A stretch of DNA of 64,000 nt from Hyphomonadaceae bacterium. Its GTDB lineage: Bacteria > Pseudomonadota > Alphaproteobacteria > Caulobacterales > Aquidulcibacteraceae. The first letter of the stretch is position 1. Every line of letters begins with the position of its first letter. A program made the translations under genes and the position numbers. The DNA is taken from NCBI GenBank assembly GCA_019753175.1, contig JAIELK010000030.1:18526-82525 (forward strand), given 5' to 3'. The notes beneath the pieces are model-generated. The model saw only the letters and a program-made list of their open reading frames with translations. It had not been told where the DNA came from and ran no database searches. This document shows, one piece after another, positions 26,667 to 36,558 of this stretch.

Positions 26667-27437
26667 ATGGTGGGCCTGGGTTTGTCGATCGCATCTGGCG
26701 TGCAGACGACCCGTCTCATCGGCGCCGGCGTGGCGTCGCTTCACTCGTTGCTGGACCAGCTGCCGACGGTTCCGTTCTACGCCAAGGACAGGATGCTGCA
26801 CTTCACCAACGTGAACGCCGCCATGGTCGCCCTGTGCGGCGTGCCGCGTGCGTCGCTCAAAGGCAGGGGGGCGAGCGAGTTCTTTGCCGAGGAAAGCAGC
26901 GACGCGATGACGGCGGTCGAACTCGAGGTGATGTCCACGGGGCGCGCCGCAAGGAGCCGCATGGTGCATGTCGCGCCGCTGCATGCCGCCCCTGTCTGGC
27001 TCCTGCTCAATTGCTGGCCGATCGTGGAAGACGATGGCGAAGTGGCCGGGGTCGCTGCCGTCGGGCATGCTTTGCCCAACAGCAACCGCAAGGATCACGG
27101 TTACCGGCGCGTCGCCGAGGCGGCCGCATTCGTCACGCAGAAGCTCTCATCGCCCATCCGGGTGAGGGATCTGGCGCAAAGGGCGGGCGTGTCGATTTCG
27201 CGCTTCGAACGAGACTTCATCGGCGTCTTCGGCGTGCCGCCGAATAAGTACGTAGCGATGGTTCGGCTGGAAGCGGCCATGGACATGCTTCGCGGCACCG
27301 GTGATCCGATAGCCGAGATCGCGCACGCCTGCGGCTACGCCGATCAGAGCGCGTTCACGCGGCGCTTTCAGGCGGCCACCGCCATGACGCCGAGCGAGTA
27401 CCGGCGCAGCAGCATACGCGAAGCGGCGCGCCGCTGA
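26667..27437 (+). CDS. AraC-family regulator with PAS domain
   Basis: 256 residues from ATG 26667, preceded by AAGGAGAG. A PAS-like domain is at about residues 25-135 (TVPFYAKDRMLHFTNVNAAM and GRGASEFFAEESSDAM). The AraC HTH at about 150-250 has DLAQRAGVSISRFERDF and GDPIAEIAHACGYADQSAFTRRF. It probably senses a ligand or signal and controls the two neighbouring TonB receptors or the AspH gene. It follows the AspH gene by about 255 unremarkable bases. Confidence 0.88.
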   Translation: MVGLGLSIASGVQTTRLIGAGVASLHSLLDQLPTVPFYAKDRMLHFTNVNAAMVALCGVPRASLKGRGASEFFAEESSDAMTAVELEVMSTGRAARSRMVHVAPLHAAPVWLLLNCWPIVEDDGEVAGVAAVGHALPNSNRKDHGYRRVAEAAAFVTQKLSSPIRVRDLAQRAGVSISRFERDFIGVFGVPPNKYVAMVRLEAAMDMLRGTGDPIAEIAHACGYADQSAFTRRFQAATAMTPSEYRRSSIREAARR

Positions 27438-27632
27438 ACTCCATTTTGAATGCGAGATCGTCGGCAGCCGTGGCTTGGCAGCGACACAAATCACACATGC
27501 GTTCATGAAGACGTTGCTTGTGCCGAAATCGGCGCGAACCGTCGAGCGACTGCACAAGACGGCGCAATTGCGACCCCCGCAGAATGACAGTCTAGCCAGC
27601 GTGGTTGGCGCAGGCGATCGTAGGGGGTCAAG

Positions 27633-30600
27633 GTGAAGTTTACTCGCGAACGAGCAAGCGTTTTGGGTGCATCGATGCTGGCGCTGGGCGCCATGCTCGC
27701 GCCGAGCCAAGCGGTGGCGCAGACAGAGCCAGCGCAGACCGAAGAAACGCAGGAAGACGAGATTGTCGTTGTCGGTTCTCGCATCCGACGCGACAACTTC
27801 AACTCAAGTTCGCCGATACAGGTCGTAACGCGCGAGGAGTCAGTGCGGGCCGGCCTGGCGTCGACGACAGAGACGCTGCAGAGCACGTCGGTGACCGCAG
27901 GGAGCGCCCAAATCAACAATTTGTTCGGCGGCTTCGTCGTGAACGGCGGCCAGGGCGTCAACACGCTCGGCCTGCGCGGCTTCGGGCCGACGCAAACGCT
28001 TGTTCTGTTGAACGGTCGCAGACTCACGCCGGCGGGGACGCGTGGGGCGGTTGGCGCGGCGGATCTCAACACCATCCCGTCGGCGCTGGTCGATCGCATT
28101 GACATCCTGAAAGACGGCGCCTCATCGGTGTACGGTTCGGACGCGGTGGCTGGTGTTGTGAACATCATCACCACCGAGCAGCTCGATGATTTCGTGCTCG
28201 AAGGGCAGCTCAACATTCCGGAGCAAGAAGGCGGCGGGCAGACCCGCATCTCGCTTTCCGGCGGCGGCAGCTTCGGCAATCTGACCGTGACGGGGTCAGC
28301 CGAGTACTATGAGCGGGACACACTGACCTATGGCCAAAGGGAGTTCTCGCGCTGCCCAGTGGACGGGATTCGCGATCCAGCGACGGGGCAGAGTCTTGAG
28401 GACATCGACCCGCTGACCGGCGAGGTGAAGTGCTGGGGTATCACGTTCGGCAACTCGCCCGGCACCACAATGAACACGATCGGCACCGCGAGCCGCGCCG
28501 GGTTCGGCGGTCCGGGCGCCGCGGTGTTAGGCAATTTCACGCGCTGGCGGCCAAACTCTGGCGTCGGCGACGGGGTTGGCGGGAGGCTTGATGGCTTTGA
28601 AGGCGTGAACGGCGGCGGCTTTGGCTTCGCGAACCGAGATACGTTCGACCCAGACATGCTGGATCAAGAACTGATCACGCCCACCCAAACTAACAATTTG
28701 TTCCTGCAAGCGCAGTACGACTTGGGCGCACACGAGCTCTATGGCGAGCTGCTTTATTCAAACCGCACGTCGTCCGGCCTGGGTTATGTGCAGCTGACCT
28801 TGGATTACCCAAATAACGGGCTGCTTCTGCCGGCGGAATTGCGCACCGGGTCTCCTTTCGCAGTGCTGTCGACGTTCCCGGCGACGTTGCCGACGAATGT
28901 GCCGATGCCCGCACCGTATGCGACGCAAGTGCGCGCCTTCACCGGCTTCGGCAATACGTCCGCGACTCAAGACGTCACTTACACGCGTTATGTCGCGGGC
29001 TTGCGCGGCGACCTCGGATTCGCTGACGAGTGGCGCTATGACTTCAACGTGTATCACGGCAAGAACGAAGCCGATAACGTGCAGGAAAACTTCCTCGTTG
29101 ACCGCGTGTTCAACTCACTTGTCGTCGTGGAAGCGCCCGGTGGCACGCCGGCACACCTCACACGGACTGTGCCCTGGGATCCGGATGGCGCCGGCCCACT
29201 GGCGCCGGGCGCACGATACATGTGCGCCATTACCGCGACCAACCCGGGTTATGGCTGCATTCCCGCGCCGCCGGTCACGTCTTCCACCGTCGGCGGCAAA
29301 TATCCCAGCGACTGGGTGAATTGGATCCAGCAGTCCTTGCTTGAGCGAAATCTCTACGAGGAAACCGCGCTCCAGCTGATCGTTGACGGTCCGCTCTTCA
29401 GTGTGCCCGCAGGTGAAATTCAGGCGGTGTTCGGCGTCGAGTACCGGACGGCGGAACTCGACAACGTGCCTGACTTCAACAACATCAACGGAAACATCTA
29501 CAACTTCTCCTCATCGGGAATAACGCGCGGCGAAGACAGCGTGCGTGAGCTGTTCACGGAAGTGGAAGTGCCGTTGCTTCGAGATCAAGCGTTTGCTCAG
29601 TCGCTGACGCTGAATGTGTCGGGCCGATACACCGACTATGACTCCTACGGCAGCGATACGACCCACAAACTGGGCCTCACGTGGGAACCTGTAGACACGC
29701 TTCTCGTCCGGTACGGGCGTGGCACGTCGTTCCGGGCGCCGGCGCTGTTCGAACAGTTTCTTGGGTTCCAGAGCGGCTTCTTGGCCAACACTGCCGATCC
29801 ATGTGACGGCTATGGCGCGCGCGCGCCGACCGATCCCATCCGCATCAATTGCCACGCGGAGATTGGCAATCTGGCGTTCTTGCAGACCTCCGGCGTGACA
29901 GTCTTTGGCGCGGGCGGGGCGGTCTTCGATCTCGCTGCTGAAACCTCTGAGAACGAAACCTATGGCTTCAGCTGGCGGCCGTTGCAGGACGTGGAGGGCT
30001 TCGGCGAATTCTCGCTCGCCATTGACCACTTCTCGATCGAGCTGAACGACGCCGTCGCACAGCCGGGCGCCCGCAACATCTTGAACATCTGCTACGGTAG
30101 CGCGAACCCAGCCACGGAGCCTTATTGTTCATTCGTGTCACGTGATCCGAGTTTTCGCCTGACGGTCACAAACCGCTACTTGAACATCGCGAGCCAGGTG
30201 GCGGAAGGATATGACTTCGGCGCGCGTTATGTGCATACGTTGTGGGACGGCGAAATCACGCTCGTGGCCAATCTGACGAACTACACCACGCAGCAGTTTC
30301 AGCTGCTCGACATCTTCAGCCCGACTGACACGAACGGGAGGATCGGCGCACCGGAACTCACGGGCGACTTTAGCATGAACTACGGGAGAGGTCCGTGGAA
30401 CTTCCGCTATGGGTTCAGTTGGATCGACGGCATGAGCGATTACAACGCGCTCGGCCAGGATCCGGAGACCTCGATCTTCATTCTGTCGACGCCGGACTAT
30501 TATCTGCACGACGCCTCGGTTGAGTATGAGGCCGACTCATGGCGGGTGATCTTTGGTGTTCGAAACATGTTCGACGAGCAACCGCCGGTGGTGTCCTCCG

Positions 30601-30698
30601 TCAATCCGCTGATCAATGGTCTCGGCTCGATGCCGATCTACAGCGGGCTCGACTACGTGGGCCGCCAGTTCTTCGTGAACGTGTCCACGCGGTTCTAA
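27633..30698 (+). CDS. TonB-dependent outer-membrane receptor
   Basis: 1021 residues from GTG 27633, with GGGGG a few bases upstream. The signal peptide ends in AVAQ. The TonB box is DEIVVVGSRIRRD. Plug features: GLRGFGPTQTLVLLNGRR and ILKDGASSVYGSDAVAGVVN. The barrel ends FFVNVSTRF. It is distinct from the 22049 receptor but of the same broad type. There are four cysteine-bearing loops in the barrel. The substrate is unknown. Confidence 0.95.
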   Translation: MKFTRERASVLGASMLALGAMLAPSQAVAQTEPAQTEETQEDEIVVVGSRIRRDNFNSSSPIQVVTREESVRAGLASTTETLQSTSVTAGSAQINNLFGGFVVNGGQGVNTLGLRGFGPTQTLVLLNGRRLTPAGTRGAVGAADLNTIPSALVDRIDILKDGASSVYGSDAVAGVVNIITTEQLDDFVLEGQLNIPEQEGGGQTRISLSGGGSFGNLTVTGSAEYYERDTLTYGQREFSRCPVDGIRDPATGQSLEDIDPLTGEVKCWGITFGNSPGTTMNTIGTASRAGFGGPGAAVLGNFTRWRPNSGVGDGVGGRLDGFEGVNGGGFGFANRDTFDPDMLDQELITPTQTNNLFLQAQYDLGAHELYGELLYSNRTSSGLGYVQLTLDYPNNGLLLPAELRTGSPFAVLSTFPATLPTNVPMPAPYATQVRAFTGFGNTSATQDVTYTRYVAGLRGDLGFADEWRYDFNVYHGKNEADNVQENFLVDRVFNSLVVVEAPGGTPAHLTRTVPWDPDGAGPLAPGARYMCAITATNPGYGCIPAPPVTSSTVGGKYPSDWVNWIQQSLLERNLYEETALQLIVDGPLFSVPAGEIQAVFGVEYRTAELDNVPDFNNINGNIYNFSSSGITRGEDSVRELFTEVEVPLLRDQAFAQSLTLNVSGRYTDYDSYGSDTTHKLGLTWEPVDTLLVRYGRGTSFRAPALFEQFLGFQSGFLANTADPCDGYGARAPTDPIRINCHAEIGNLAFLQTSGVTVFGAGGAVFDLAAETSENETYGFSWRPLQDVEGFGEFSLAIDHFSIELNDAVAQPGARNILNICYGSANPATEPYCSFVSRDPSFRLTVTNRYLNIASQVAEGYDFGARYVHTLWDGEITLVANLTNYTTQQFQLLDIFSPTDTNGRIGAPELTGDFSMNYGRGPWNFRYGFSWIDGMSDYNALGQDPETSIFILSTPDYYLHDASVEYEADSWRVIFGVRNMFDEQPPVVSSVNPLINGLGSMPIYSGLDYVGRQFFVNVSTRF

Positions 30699-30716
30699 GG
30701 ACTTGACGCTGCGGAG

Positions 30717-30744
30717 CGGCGCGCTCGTTCATGCGAGCGCGCCG
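30717..30744. terminator. Hairpin between the second TonB receptor and glxA-like gene
   Basis: An 11-bp perfect stem CGGCGCGCTCG (30717-30727) / CGAGCGCGCCG (30734-30744), loop TTCATG, between two convergent stops. No long T-run on either side, so it could act as a weak bidirectional terminator. Confidence 0.6.
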
Positions 30745-30765
30745 TTGCCTGTGGAAGTGGCCCGC

Positions 30766-31779
30766 CTATTCGGAAAGCCCGCGGCTTCTCTTGTTGCGTT
30801 TGCGGTACTTTGACGGCGAAGCGCCGAGCAGCCGCACGAATGCGCCATGCATCACCGAAGCAGAGCCGAAGCCGGAGGCAACGGCGATGGCGTCCAGCTT
30901 GTGTTCGGTTGTGAGCAGCAGGCACCGCGCCGCCTCGACGCGCGCGCGTTCGACGAAGCGAGCCGGGGTTTCGCCTGTCTCGGCGACGAAGTGGCGGTGG
31001 AAGCTGCGCAAACTCAGATGAGCGCGGCTCGCCAACGCTGCGGTGGAGAGGTCGGCCGCTGGGTTAGCCACGATCCATTGCATGAGCGCTCGGATGCGAC
31101 TCTGATCGACCTGCGCTTCAGCGCGAGCGCTCAACTGTGGCTCTCCGAGCCGGCGGCGCGTATCGGCGACGAGGTGGCGCGCAATCCGGGTGGCGATGGC
31201 TTCGCCGTGGTCATGCTCGACCATCGCCAGAGCAAGATCGGTGGCCGAGAGCAGCCCGCCTGAGGTCCAGAATTTCCCGTCGACCGCATAGGCATCCACG
31301 ACAAAGTCGATGTCGCTGTAATTGAGGAACAGGTCTGTGTCGGTCCAGTGCGCCGCAACGCGCCTGCCGCTCAGAAGTCCGGCGCGGGCAAGGACGAACG
31401 CGCCAGGTCCCATAGCGCCGACGCGCCGCGCGACGGTCGCCTGGGCGCGCACGGCGTCGACAAGACCAGACACTTTGCAGGCGCGATCCACCGCGACGTT
31501 GGTGGCTCCTGGGATGAGAAACGTGTCGATCGGTTGGACCGAGAACGCATCGGTATCGATGGCGGCCCCCAGCTCTGTTGTGATCGCGCCGCCGCTAAGG
31601 CTCTCGACCCGTACATCGTATGGCGGCGGGAGCCCGTCCTCTGCGCTCAGCGAACACGCTGTGCGGAACACCTGCAGCGGCGCTGCAATGTCAAGCAGCA
31701 CCGCATCGGGGTAGGTCAAGAGCTTCACAATGCGCACGCGCAATCGCCTTCCATGACTTGGGGGGACGTGCTTCGACAC
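30766..31779 (-). CDS. GlxA-type AraC regulator with DJ-1/PfpI domain
   Basis: 337 residues. The N-terminal two-thirds is a DJ-1/PfpI-like glutamine-amidotransferase fold (VKLLTYPDAVLLDIAAPLQVF, FLIPGATN and the GAFVLARAGLL region). The C-terminal AraC HTH has LASRAHLSLRSFHRHFVAETG and LDAIAVASGFGSASVMHGAFVRL. Such regulators (GlxA/FtrA) act on neighbouring catabolic genes. The nucleophile cysteine of catalytic DJ-1 proteins appears replaced. An alternative start a few codons later (V15) gives RIVKLLTYPD as N-terminus. Confidence 0.88.
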   Translation of the reverse strand: MSKHVPPSHGRRLRVRIVKLLTYPDAVLLDIAAPLQVFRTACSLSAEDGLPPPYDVRVESLSGGAITTELGAAIDTDAFSVQPIDTFLIPGATNVAVDRACKVSGLVDAVRAQATVARRVGAMGPGAFVLARAGLLSGRRVAAHWTDTDLFLNYSDIDFVVDAYAVDGKFWTSGGLLSATDLALAMVEHDHGEAIATRIARHLVADTRRRLGEPQLSARAEAQVDQSRIRALMQWIVANPAADLSTAALASRAHLSLRSFHRHFVAETGETPARFVERARVEAARCLLLTTEHKLDAIAVASGFGSASVMHGAFVRLLGASPSKYRKRNKRSRGLSE

Positions 31780-32105
31780 GACTGAACGCTTGTACGCTCC
31801 CGTCTGCAGCGGTTGTTGCGAGGACGCGTACCAGAATCATCGGCCTTCGGCGTACAGCTTTGCGATTGCTCAGGCTCACAAGGGTAAGGGCGACGCACCT
31901 GGACGCCTAGGCAGCTCATCGCATCGCTAGCGCAAGTCATCGAAATGTAGGGGGCAACGGCGCCGTTAACTCCGTTCCACGCCAAAGCGCGTCTGTGCCG
32001 AATTCTGCGCAACCAGGGCCTTGCCCATGCAAGACAGCGCTCTGGCGCGAATGCACCCTCGTTGGAGTCTCACGGGAATCCGGGCGAAACGAAAGAACAG
32101 TTTGC
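31780..32105. other. Intergenic region without clear gene
   Basis: 326 bases between divergent genes. Open frames here are short and have no ribosome-binding site or protein-like composition. No hairpin with a T-run was noticed. Promoters for both flanking genes should lie here. Confidence 0.4.
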
Positions 32106-33038
32106 ATGCGCTTGCTTGACCAGGTCGCGCAAAGCGCCGAGCCAATATCCGTGGTTCAGCAGGATGGAAGAACCGTGCTGTTGCCAGGCGTCGACACAAT
32201 CGCTGCGAAGCTCCGCGCGTGTCCCCTGCGCTTCGTGCTGAGCGATGAGGTGGCCGCCGTGTGCGCTGATCTCGCGTTCGCCGCCGATGGTCTTTTGGGC
32301 TCATGCGTCGACATTGTGCGGGCGCCATCGCCGATGCTGTGGATTGAATATGCGCAGGGCGCGCGAAGCGGCGCCGGCGGCGCCCCGAACCAGCGGATTG
32401 GCATGCTGCTTGAGTGCAAGGACGCCGCGATGCGGGCAGGCGCCGCTCACATTGTATGGGAATCGCTAGCCGACCTTGGCCCGGAGCTTTGTCCGATCGT
32501 TGTCGAGTTCGACTTTGACGATCCAGCTTTCGCGGACGGATCAGGCCTGGATGCTCGGCGTTTGCCCATGACGCAGCACGTCGGCGGCTTGTTCGATCGC
32601 GTTCGGTTGCAGTGTAATCCGCAATGGATGGACTATTACCGCGCGGAGTGCGCCGATGAACCGCAGGTGCAAGCAGCGATCCAGCGCAACGTTTCCATGG
32701 TGCTGGGGGATTTTCCATTCGCGGCGGCGTTCTGTTTGCTGACGATGGCGGGAAGAGCGTTTGAGCGGCGCATGATTGATCACAGCCGCCTGAATGCAGC
32801 GCGCGCGAAGAAACGGCGGCCCGCCTTGCTCAGTCACGTCGAACTCGAGATGGCTGTTCTTGACAGCGGCGCCGAGGCTCAGCGCGGAAACGGTGGCGCG
32901 CGGCATGCGCCTCGCTTGCATTTTGTGCGCGGTCACCTGGTCCGGCGGCGCAACGCGGTCTTCTGGCGGTCGCCGCATTTGCGCGGCGATCCCGCGCAGG
33001 GTGTGATCGAGTCACGTACGATCTCGGTCCGTCTCTAG
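32106..33038 (+). CDS. Hypothetical protein (310 aa), RGH/WRSPH motif
   Basis: 310 residues from ATG 32106. The C-terminal part has a recurring unusual motif: HAPRLHFVRGHLVRRRNAVFW, then RSPHLRGDP and RTISVRL. This R-G-H-x-x-R-R and W-R-x-P-H-x-R-G pattern looks like a small conserved domain, but I do not recognise a family name. The middle is rich in Cys and short beta segments. It is divergent from the GlxA-type gene and convergent with the VWA gene. Function unknown. Confidence 0.6.
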   Translation: MRLLDQVAQSAEPISVVQQDGRTVLLPGVDTIAAKLRACPLRFVLSDEVAAVCADLAFAADGLLGSCVDIVRAPSPMLWIEYAQGARSGAGGAPNQRIGMLLECKDAAMRAGAAHIVWESLADLGPELCPIVVEFDFDDPAFADGSGLDARRLPMTQHVGGLFDRVRLQCNPQWMDYYRAECADEPQVQAAIQRNVSMVLGDFPFAAAFCLLTMAGRAFERRMIDHSRLNAARAKKRRPALLSHVELEMAVLDSGAEAQRGNGGARHAPRLHFVRGHLVRRRNAVFWRSPHLRGDPAQGVIESRTISVRL

Positions 33039-33159
33039 GGTTGTGCGGGCGCACGGTGGCTCATCGAGGCGGCGCGGGCGCCATCATGCCGATGCACCCG
33101 CGGCGCGTAGGACGAAATTCGCGAACTCCAGGGGGCGCCCTGGTATGGCGCGCGCCTGC

Positions 33160-34308
33160 TCAGCGCACGAGCTTGATATCTTCCTTGGCGGCCCAGGCGT
33201 GGACGTCCTGGCGCTTTAGGGCGGTCGCCATCAGGTCAGGGAATTGGTCCGGCGTGCAGGCGAAAACTGGCGCGCCGAGCGCGGCCACGCGCGCGGAGAG
33301 CTGGGGATCATAGGCGGCGTGACCTTGATCGCTCAGCGCCAACAGCACGATGACGTTCACGCCCATGCCGATGAGGCGCGCCAGGCGCGTCAGCATTTCC
33401 TCGGCGTTGCCCCCTTCGTAGAGGTCGGTGATCAAGATCAGGTGCGCCTTGCTCGGCCGCTCGATCTTGTCGGCGCAATAAGCGACCGCCTGGTTGATGT
33501 CGGTGCCGCCGCCCAATTGCACGCCGAACAGAACCTCCACCGGGTCCGCCAATTCCTCGGTCAGGTCCAATATGACGGTGTCGAAGCACACGAGCTTGGT
33601 TTTCACCACCGGCAGCGACGCCATCACCGCCGCGAAGATGGAGGCGTAAACGACCGAACTTGCCATTGAGCCGGATTGATCGACGCAGAGCACGACCTCA
33701 TCGAGGTCGACCAGGCGCCGCTGTTGGCGCATGAAGCCAATCAGGCGCTCCGGCACGACGGTGTGGTGCTCGGCTTGATAATGCTGGAGATTGGCGCGGA
33801 TGGTGCGTGGCCAGTCGATATCGGCAAAGCGCGGGCGATTGGTGCGCCTGGATTTGTCGACCGCGCCGCGCAAGGCTTCGGCGGTTTTTCGCTCCAGCCG
33901 TTCCATCAATTCGGCCACGACCTTGGCGATGACGATGCGCGCGGTGTCTTTAGTTTTCTCCGGCATCACATTGCGCAGCGAGATCAGGTTCGCGACGAGG
34001 TTGATGTCGGCTTCGAGCGCGGCGAGGAATTCGGGCTCCAGCATCATGCGCTGCAGGCCGAGGCGTTCGAAGGCGTCCTTCTGCACGATCTGGACGACCG
34101 GCGATGGGAAGTACTCACGGATATCGCCCATCCAGCGCGCTACATTGGGGGCTGAACTGCCGAGGCCCCCGCGCCGCTTCTTCTCGTCAGCATCGCCTTC
34201 GCCGTAAAGCGCGGTAAGCGCGCCTGAAAGGCGCTGATCCCCCGTGCTGAGTGCATCATCCTCACCGCCCAGAGCCAGGCGCCAGCGGCGTTCGCGATCT
34301 TCACTCAT
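33160..34308 (-). CDS. VWA (CoxE-like) domain protein
   Basis: 382 residues from ATG 34308, overlapping the DUF5682 stop by eight bases. The VWA fold is in the C-terminal half: MIDAS motif DQSGS at about residues 210-214, GGGTDINQA (threonine ligand), and LITDLYEGG (aspartate). The N-terminal 200 residues are mainly helical and form a binding platform in related VWA proteins. It is the last gene of a five-gene cassette and the likely partner of the MoxR ATPase encoded two genes upstream. Confidence 0.92.
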   Translation of the reverse strand: MSEDRERRWRLALGGEDDALSTGDQRLSGALTALYGEGDADEKKRRGGLGSSAPNVARWMGDIREYFPSPVVQIVQKDAFERLGLQRMMLEPEFLAALEADINLVANLISLRNVMPEKTKDTARIVIAKVVAELMERLERKTAEALRGAVDKSRRTNRPRFADIDWPRTIRANLQHYQAEHHTVVPERLIGFMRQQRRLVDLDEVVLCVDQSGSMASSVVYASIFAAVMASLPVVKTKLVCFDTVILDLTEELADPVEVLFGVQLGGGTDINQAVAYCADKIERPSKAHLILITDLYEGGNAEEMLTRLARLIGMGVNVIVLLALSDQGHAAYDPQLSARVAALGAPVFACTPDQFPDLMATALKRQDVHAWAAKEDIKLVR

Positions 34309-36553
34309 CGGCGGGCCTTGCGGTGAGAATTTGTGAGAGGCGCGCAAAGTGCGCGGGCCAAATCGCGGCGGCGTCGGGCAACAGCGCGCGGCGAGCGAGA
34401 CTGGTCTCTACTCGGCCTAACAGAGCATCGAGCAAACGCTTGCGCTGCATGCGATCGAGATTGGAGAGGGATCGCCGGAACAACGGCAGATATTCCACGA
34501 ATTGATCGCCGTCGAGCGTCTGCATCCAGCAATCGACCGCCTCGCGCAGAGCGGCATCATGGATCAATTGCTCGCCGGCGCCTTCGAAGAAGCCTTCGAA
34601 AAATCCGGCCGCGTCGATCACGGCTCTGCCCGGCGAGAGCGCGCGCCCGAGCAAGATCGCCGCCGCATCTGGCGCCAGCGCTCCCGCTTCGTAGAGCAGG
34701 CGCGCCGCCGCGCCCGCGACCAGGGGCGTTGCCTGGCCGTCGTGAACCAGCGTTTCCAAAGCCTCGCGCCAGGGCGCGCGCTCGACCTCTGACAGATCAA
34801 TGAGCGCGACTGCGCCATCGGCGGCGCGTATAATCGCGCATAGGGTTTTGGCCGCGTCCTGATCGAGGCCGCGCGCGGCGTAAGGTAGCGCCAGCGCGCC
34901 CTGGATGAGCAGGCGCGTCAGCAAACCGTTCAGTTGCGCCGAGTCAGTCTCGCGCGCCTGGCCGTAGCGCAAAATGGCGGCCAGCGGTGGCGCCGCCGCG
35001 AGCAGCTCGGCGCAATCGCTGGTCTGCGCGGCGCGTTTTTCGATCAGCGCGATGCCGCGTTCGGTCGCTGCGGGCAGCTGCGCGACCAGCGCGGCGTGAA
35101 CCAGATCGGCCAGTTGCTTGAGATCGCTGGCCTGGTCGAGCTTGGCGCCGACGCGACCAGCCGCCGCCTGCGCGATGGTTGGTCCGTAGACCAAATTCTC
35201 CACCAATTGCACGGCGAATTCCGGTTCCCAGCGCAGCACCCAGCGCTCGCGAAAGGTGCCGCGGGTGCGCCCGGTTTCAGCGAGCTTGCCCCAGGCGACG
35301 CCCAGGAGCGTGAGGCGATGCAGCAAGGTGGAGCGGTCGAGCCCGCTTTCGCTGCGCAAATCGATGGCGAGTTCACGGTCCAGCGCCTCGGGTTTGAGGC
35401 GCGTGCGCTTCTGTTCGCGCTGCAGATCCTCGAGCAACGGCGCGAGCGGCACGTTGTGGGGAATGGCGCCAACCTCGGCGCCGATCAGCAGGCGCGCAGA
35501 GATGGTCGACCAAAGCAGCGCATCGCCGAAGCAGAGGCACGCGATCGCTGCTTCGCGCAATTCCTCGAAGCCCGGCGAAGGGCGCCCGCGCATGGCCGCA
35601 AGCGTCATCGCAAGGCGTTCGGCTTCGATCAGCGAAGCGGTTGAGACCATGTGGCCGTCGCCGCGCAGCGACGCAGCGATGCGCGTGAGCCAACGCGTGG
35701 CGATTTGCGCACGCGCCGTTGTCCAAATGTGTACGCACCAGCCAGGCGCGGCGACGCCCGCGCCGTAGCCGCTGGCGAAAGCAAGGCGCGGCGATGTCCA
35801 CGGCGCCCAGGTCGCCGCGATTTTCTGTTTCGGCGCGCCCTTCAGCAGCGCCTTGTCCGCGGCCGCGGAGACCTTCTGACTGAGTGCGGGTGCATGCCAA
35901 GCGCCGCACACGACGGCGACGCCGCCGTCGGTTTCCTTCACGGCCTTGGCGATTTCCAGGCGCATGTGCGCTTCGCGCGCTGCCTCGCGCCCCTCGGCAA
36001 CGGCGCCTTCGCGCAGCGCGCTCATGGCGTCGGCAATGGCGGCAAAGACCGGGCCCGGCGCGGGATTCTCCTCGATGACATCGCGCCACCAGCTTTCGCT
36101 GTCCTCATAGCCGGCCGCTTGTGCAAGCGCGCCGATGGGGTCGCGCTCGAGCGGGTTGGCTTCTTGTGAGGGACGTTCTTCGGCCGATTGTTCCGCGCCT
36201 TCTTTGGAGTCACTTTCCGGCGCCTCGGGTGGGGCCAGGCGCCAAGCAGCGGGCAGGTCGATGAAACGCACCGTCGCGCCGTTGCGCATGGCCCAGCAGG
36301 CTGCCTGGTATTCGGGAGAATAGGTCGCGAACGGCCAGAAAATCGCGCGCGCTGGATCGTCGGCGGCGTAGGTGAGCAACGCCACCGGCGGGACCATCGC
36401 CGGGTCGGCCAGCATGGGCAACAGGTCCGAGGCGTCCGTTGGCCCTTCAATCAGCACTATGGTCGGGCTCAATTCGTCGAGCGCCTCGACCAGCCTGCGC
36501 GCGGAGCCGGGCCCGTGGTGACGAATGCCGAGGATGTGAACGGCCGACGCCAC
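34301..36553 (-). CDS. DUF5682 family protein
   Basis: 750 residues. The N-terminal 230 residues contain VHILGIRHHGPGS (residues 5-17), VLIEGP (33-38) and, after a helix with REAHMRLEIAK, VVCGAWHAPAL (214-224). This set of His- and Glu-bearing motifs resembles the ChaN/EreA/TraB(TIKI)-type hydrolase superfamily, which is my inference. The remainder is long, helical and repeat-like. It lies between the VWA and MoxR genes and overlaps or nearly abuts both. Confidence 0.85.
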   Translation of the reverse strand: MASAVHILGIRHHGPGSARRLVEALDELSPTIVLIEGPTDASDLLPMLADPAMVPPVALLTYAADDPARAIFWPFATYSPEYQAACWAMRNGATVRFIDLPAAWRLAPPEAPESDSKEGAEQSAEERPSQEANPLERDPIGALAQAAGYEDSESWWRDVIEENPAPGPVFAAIADAMSALREGAVAEGREAAREAHMRLEIAKAVKETDGGVAVVCGAWHAPALSQKVSAAADKALLKGAPKQKIAATWAPWTSPRLAFASGYGAGVAAPGWCVHIWTTARAQIATRWLTRIAASLRGDGHMVSTASLIEAERLAMTLAAMRGRPSPGFEELREAAIACLCFGDALLWSTISARLLIGAEVGAIPHNVPLAPLLEDLQREQKRTRLKPEALDRELAIDLRSESGLDRSTLLHRLTLLGVAWGKLAETGRTRGTFRERWVLRWEPEFAVQLVENLVYGPTIAQAAAGRVGAKLDQASDLKQLADLVHAALVAQLPAATERGIALIEKRAAQTSDCAELLAAAPPLAAILRYGQARETDSAQLNGLLTRLLIQGALALPYAARGLDQDAAKTLCAIIRAADGAVALIDLSEVERAPWREALETLVHDGQATPLVAGAAARLLYEAGALAPDAAAILLGRALSPGRAVIDAAGFFEGFFEGAGEQLIHDAALREAVDCWMQTLDGDQFVEYLPLFRRSLSNLDRMQRKRLLDALLGRVETSLARRALLPDAAAIWPAHFARLSQILTARPADE

Positions 36554-36558
36554 CGCGC

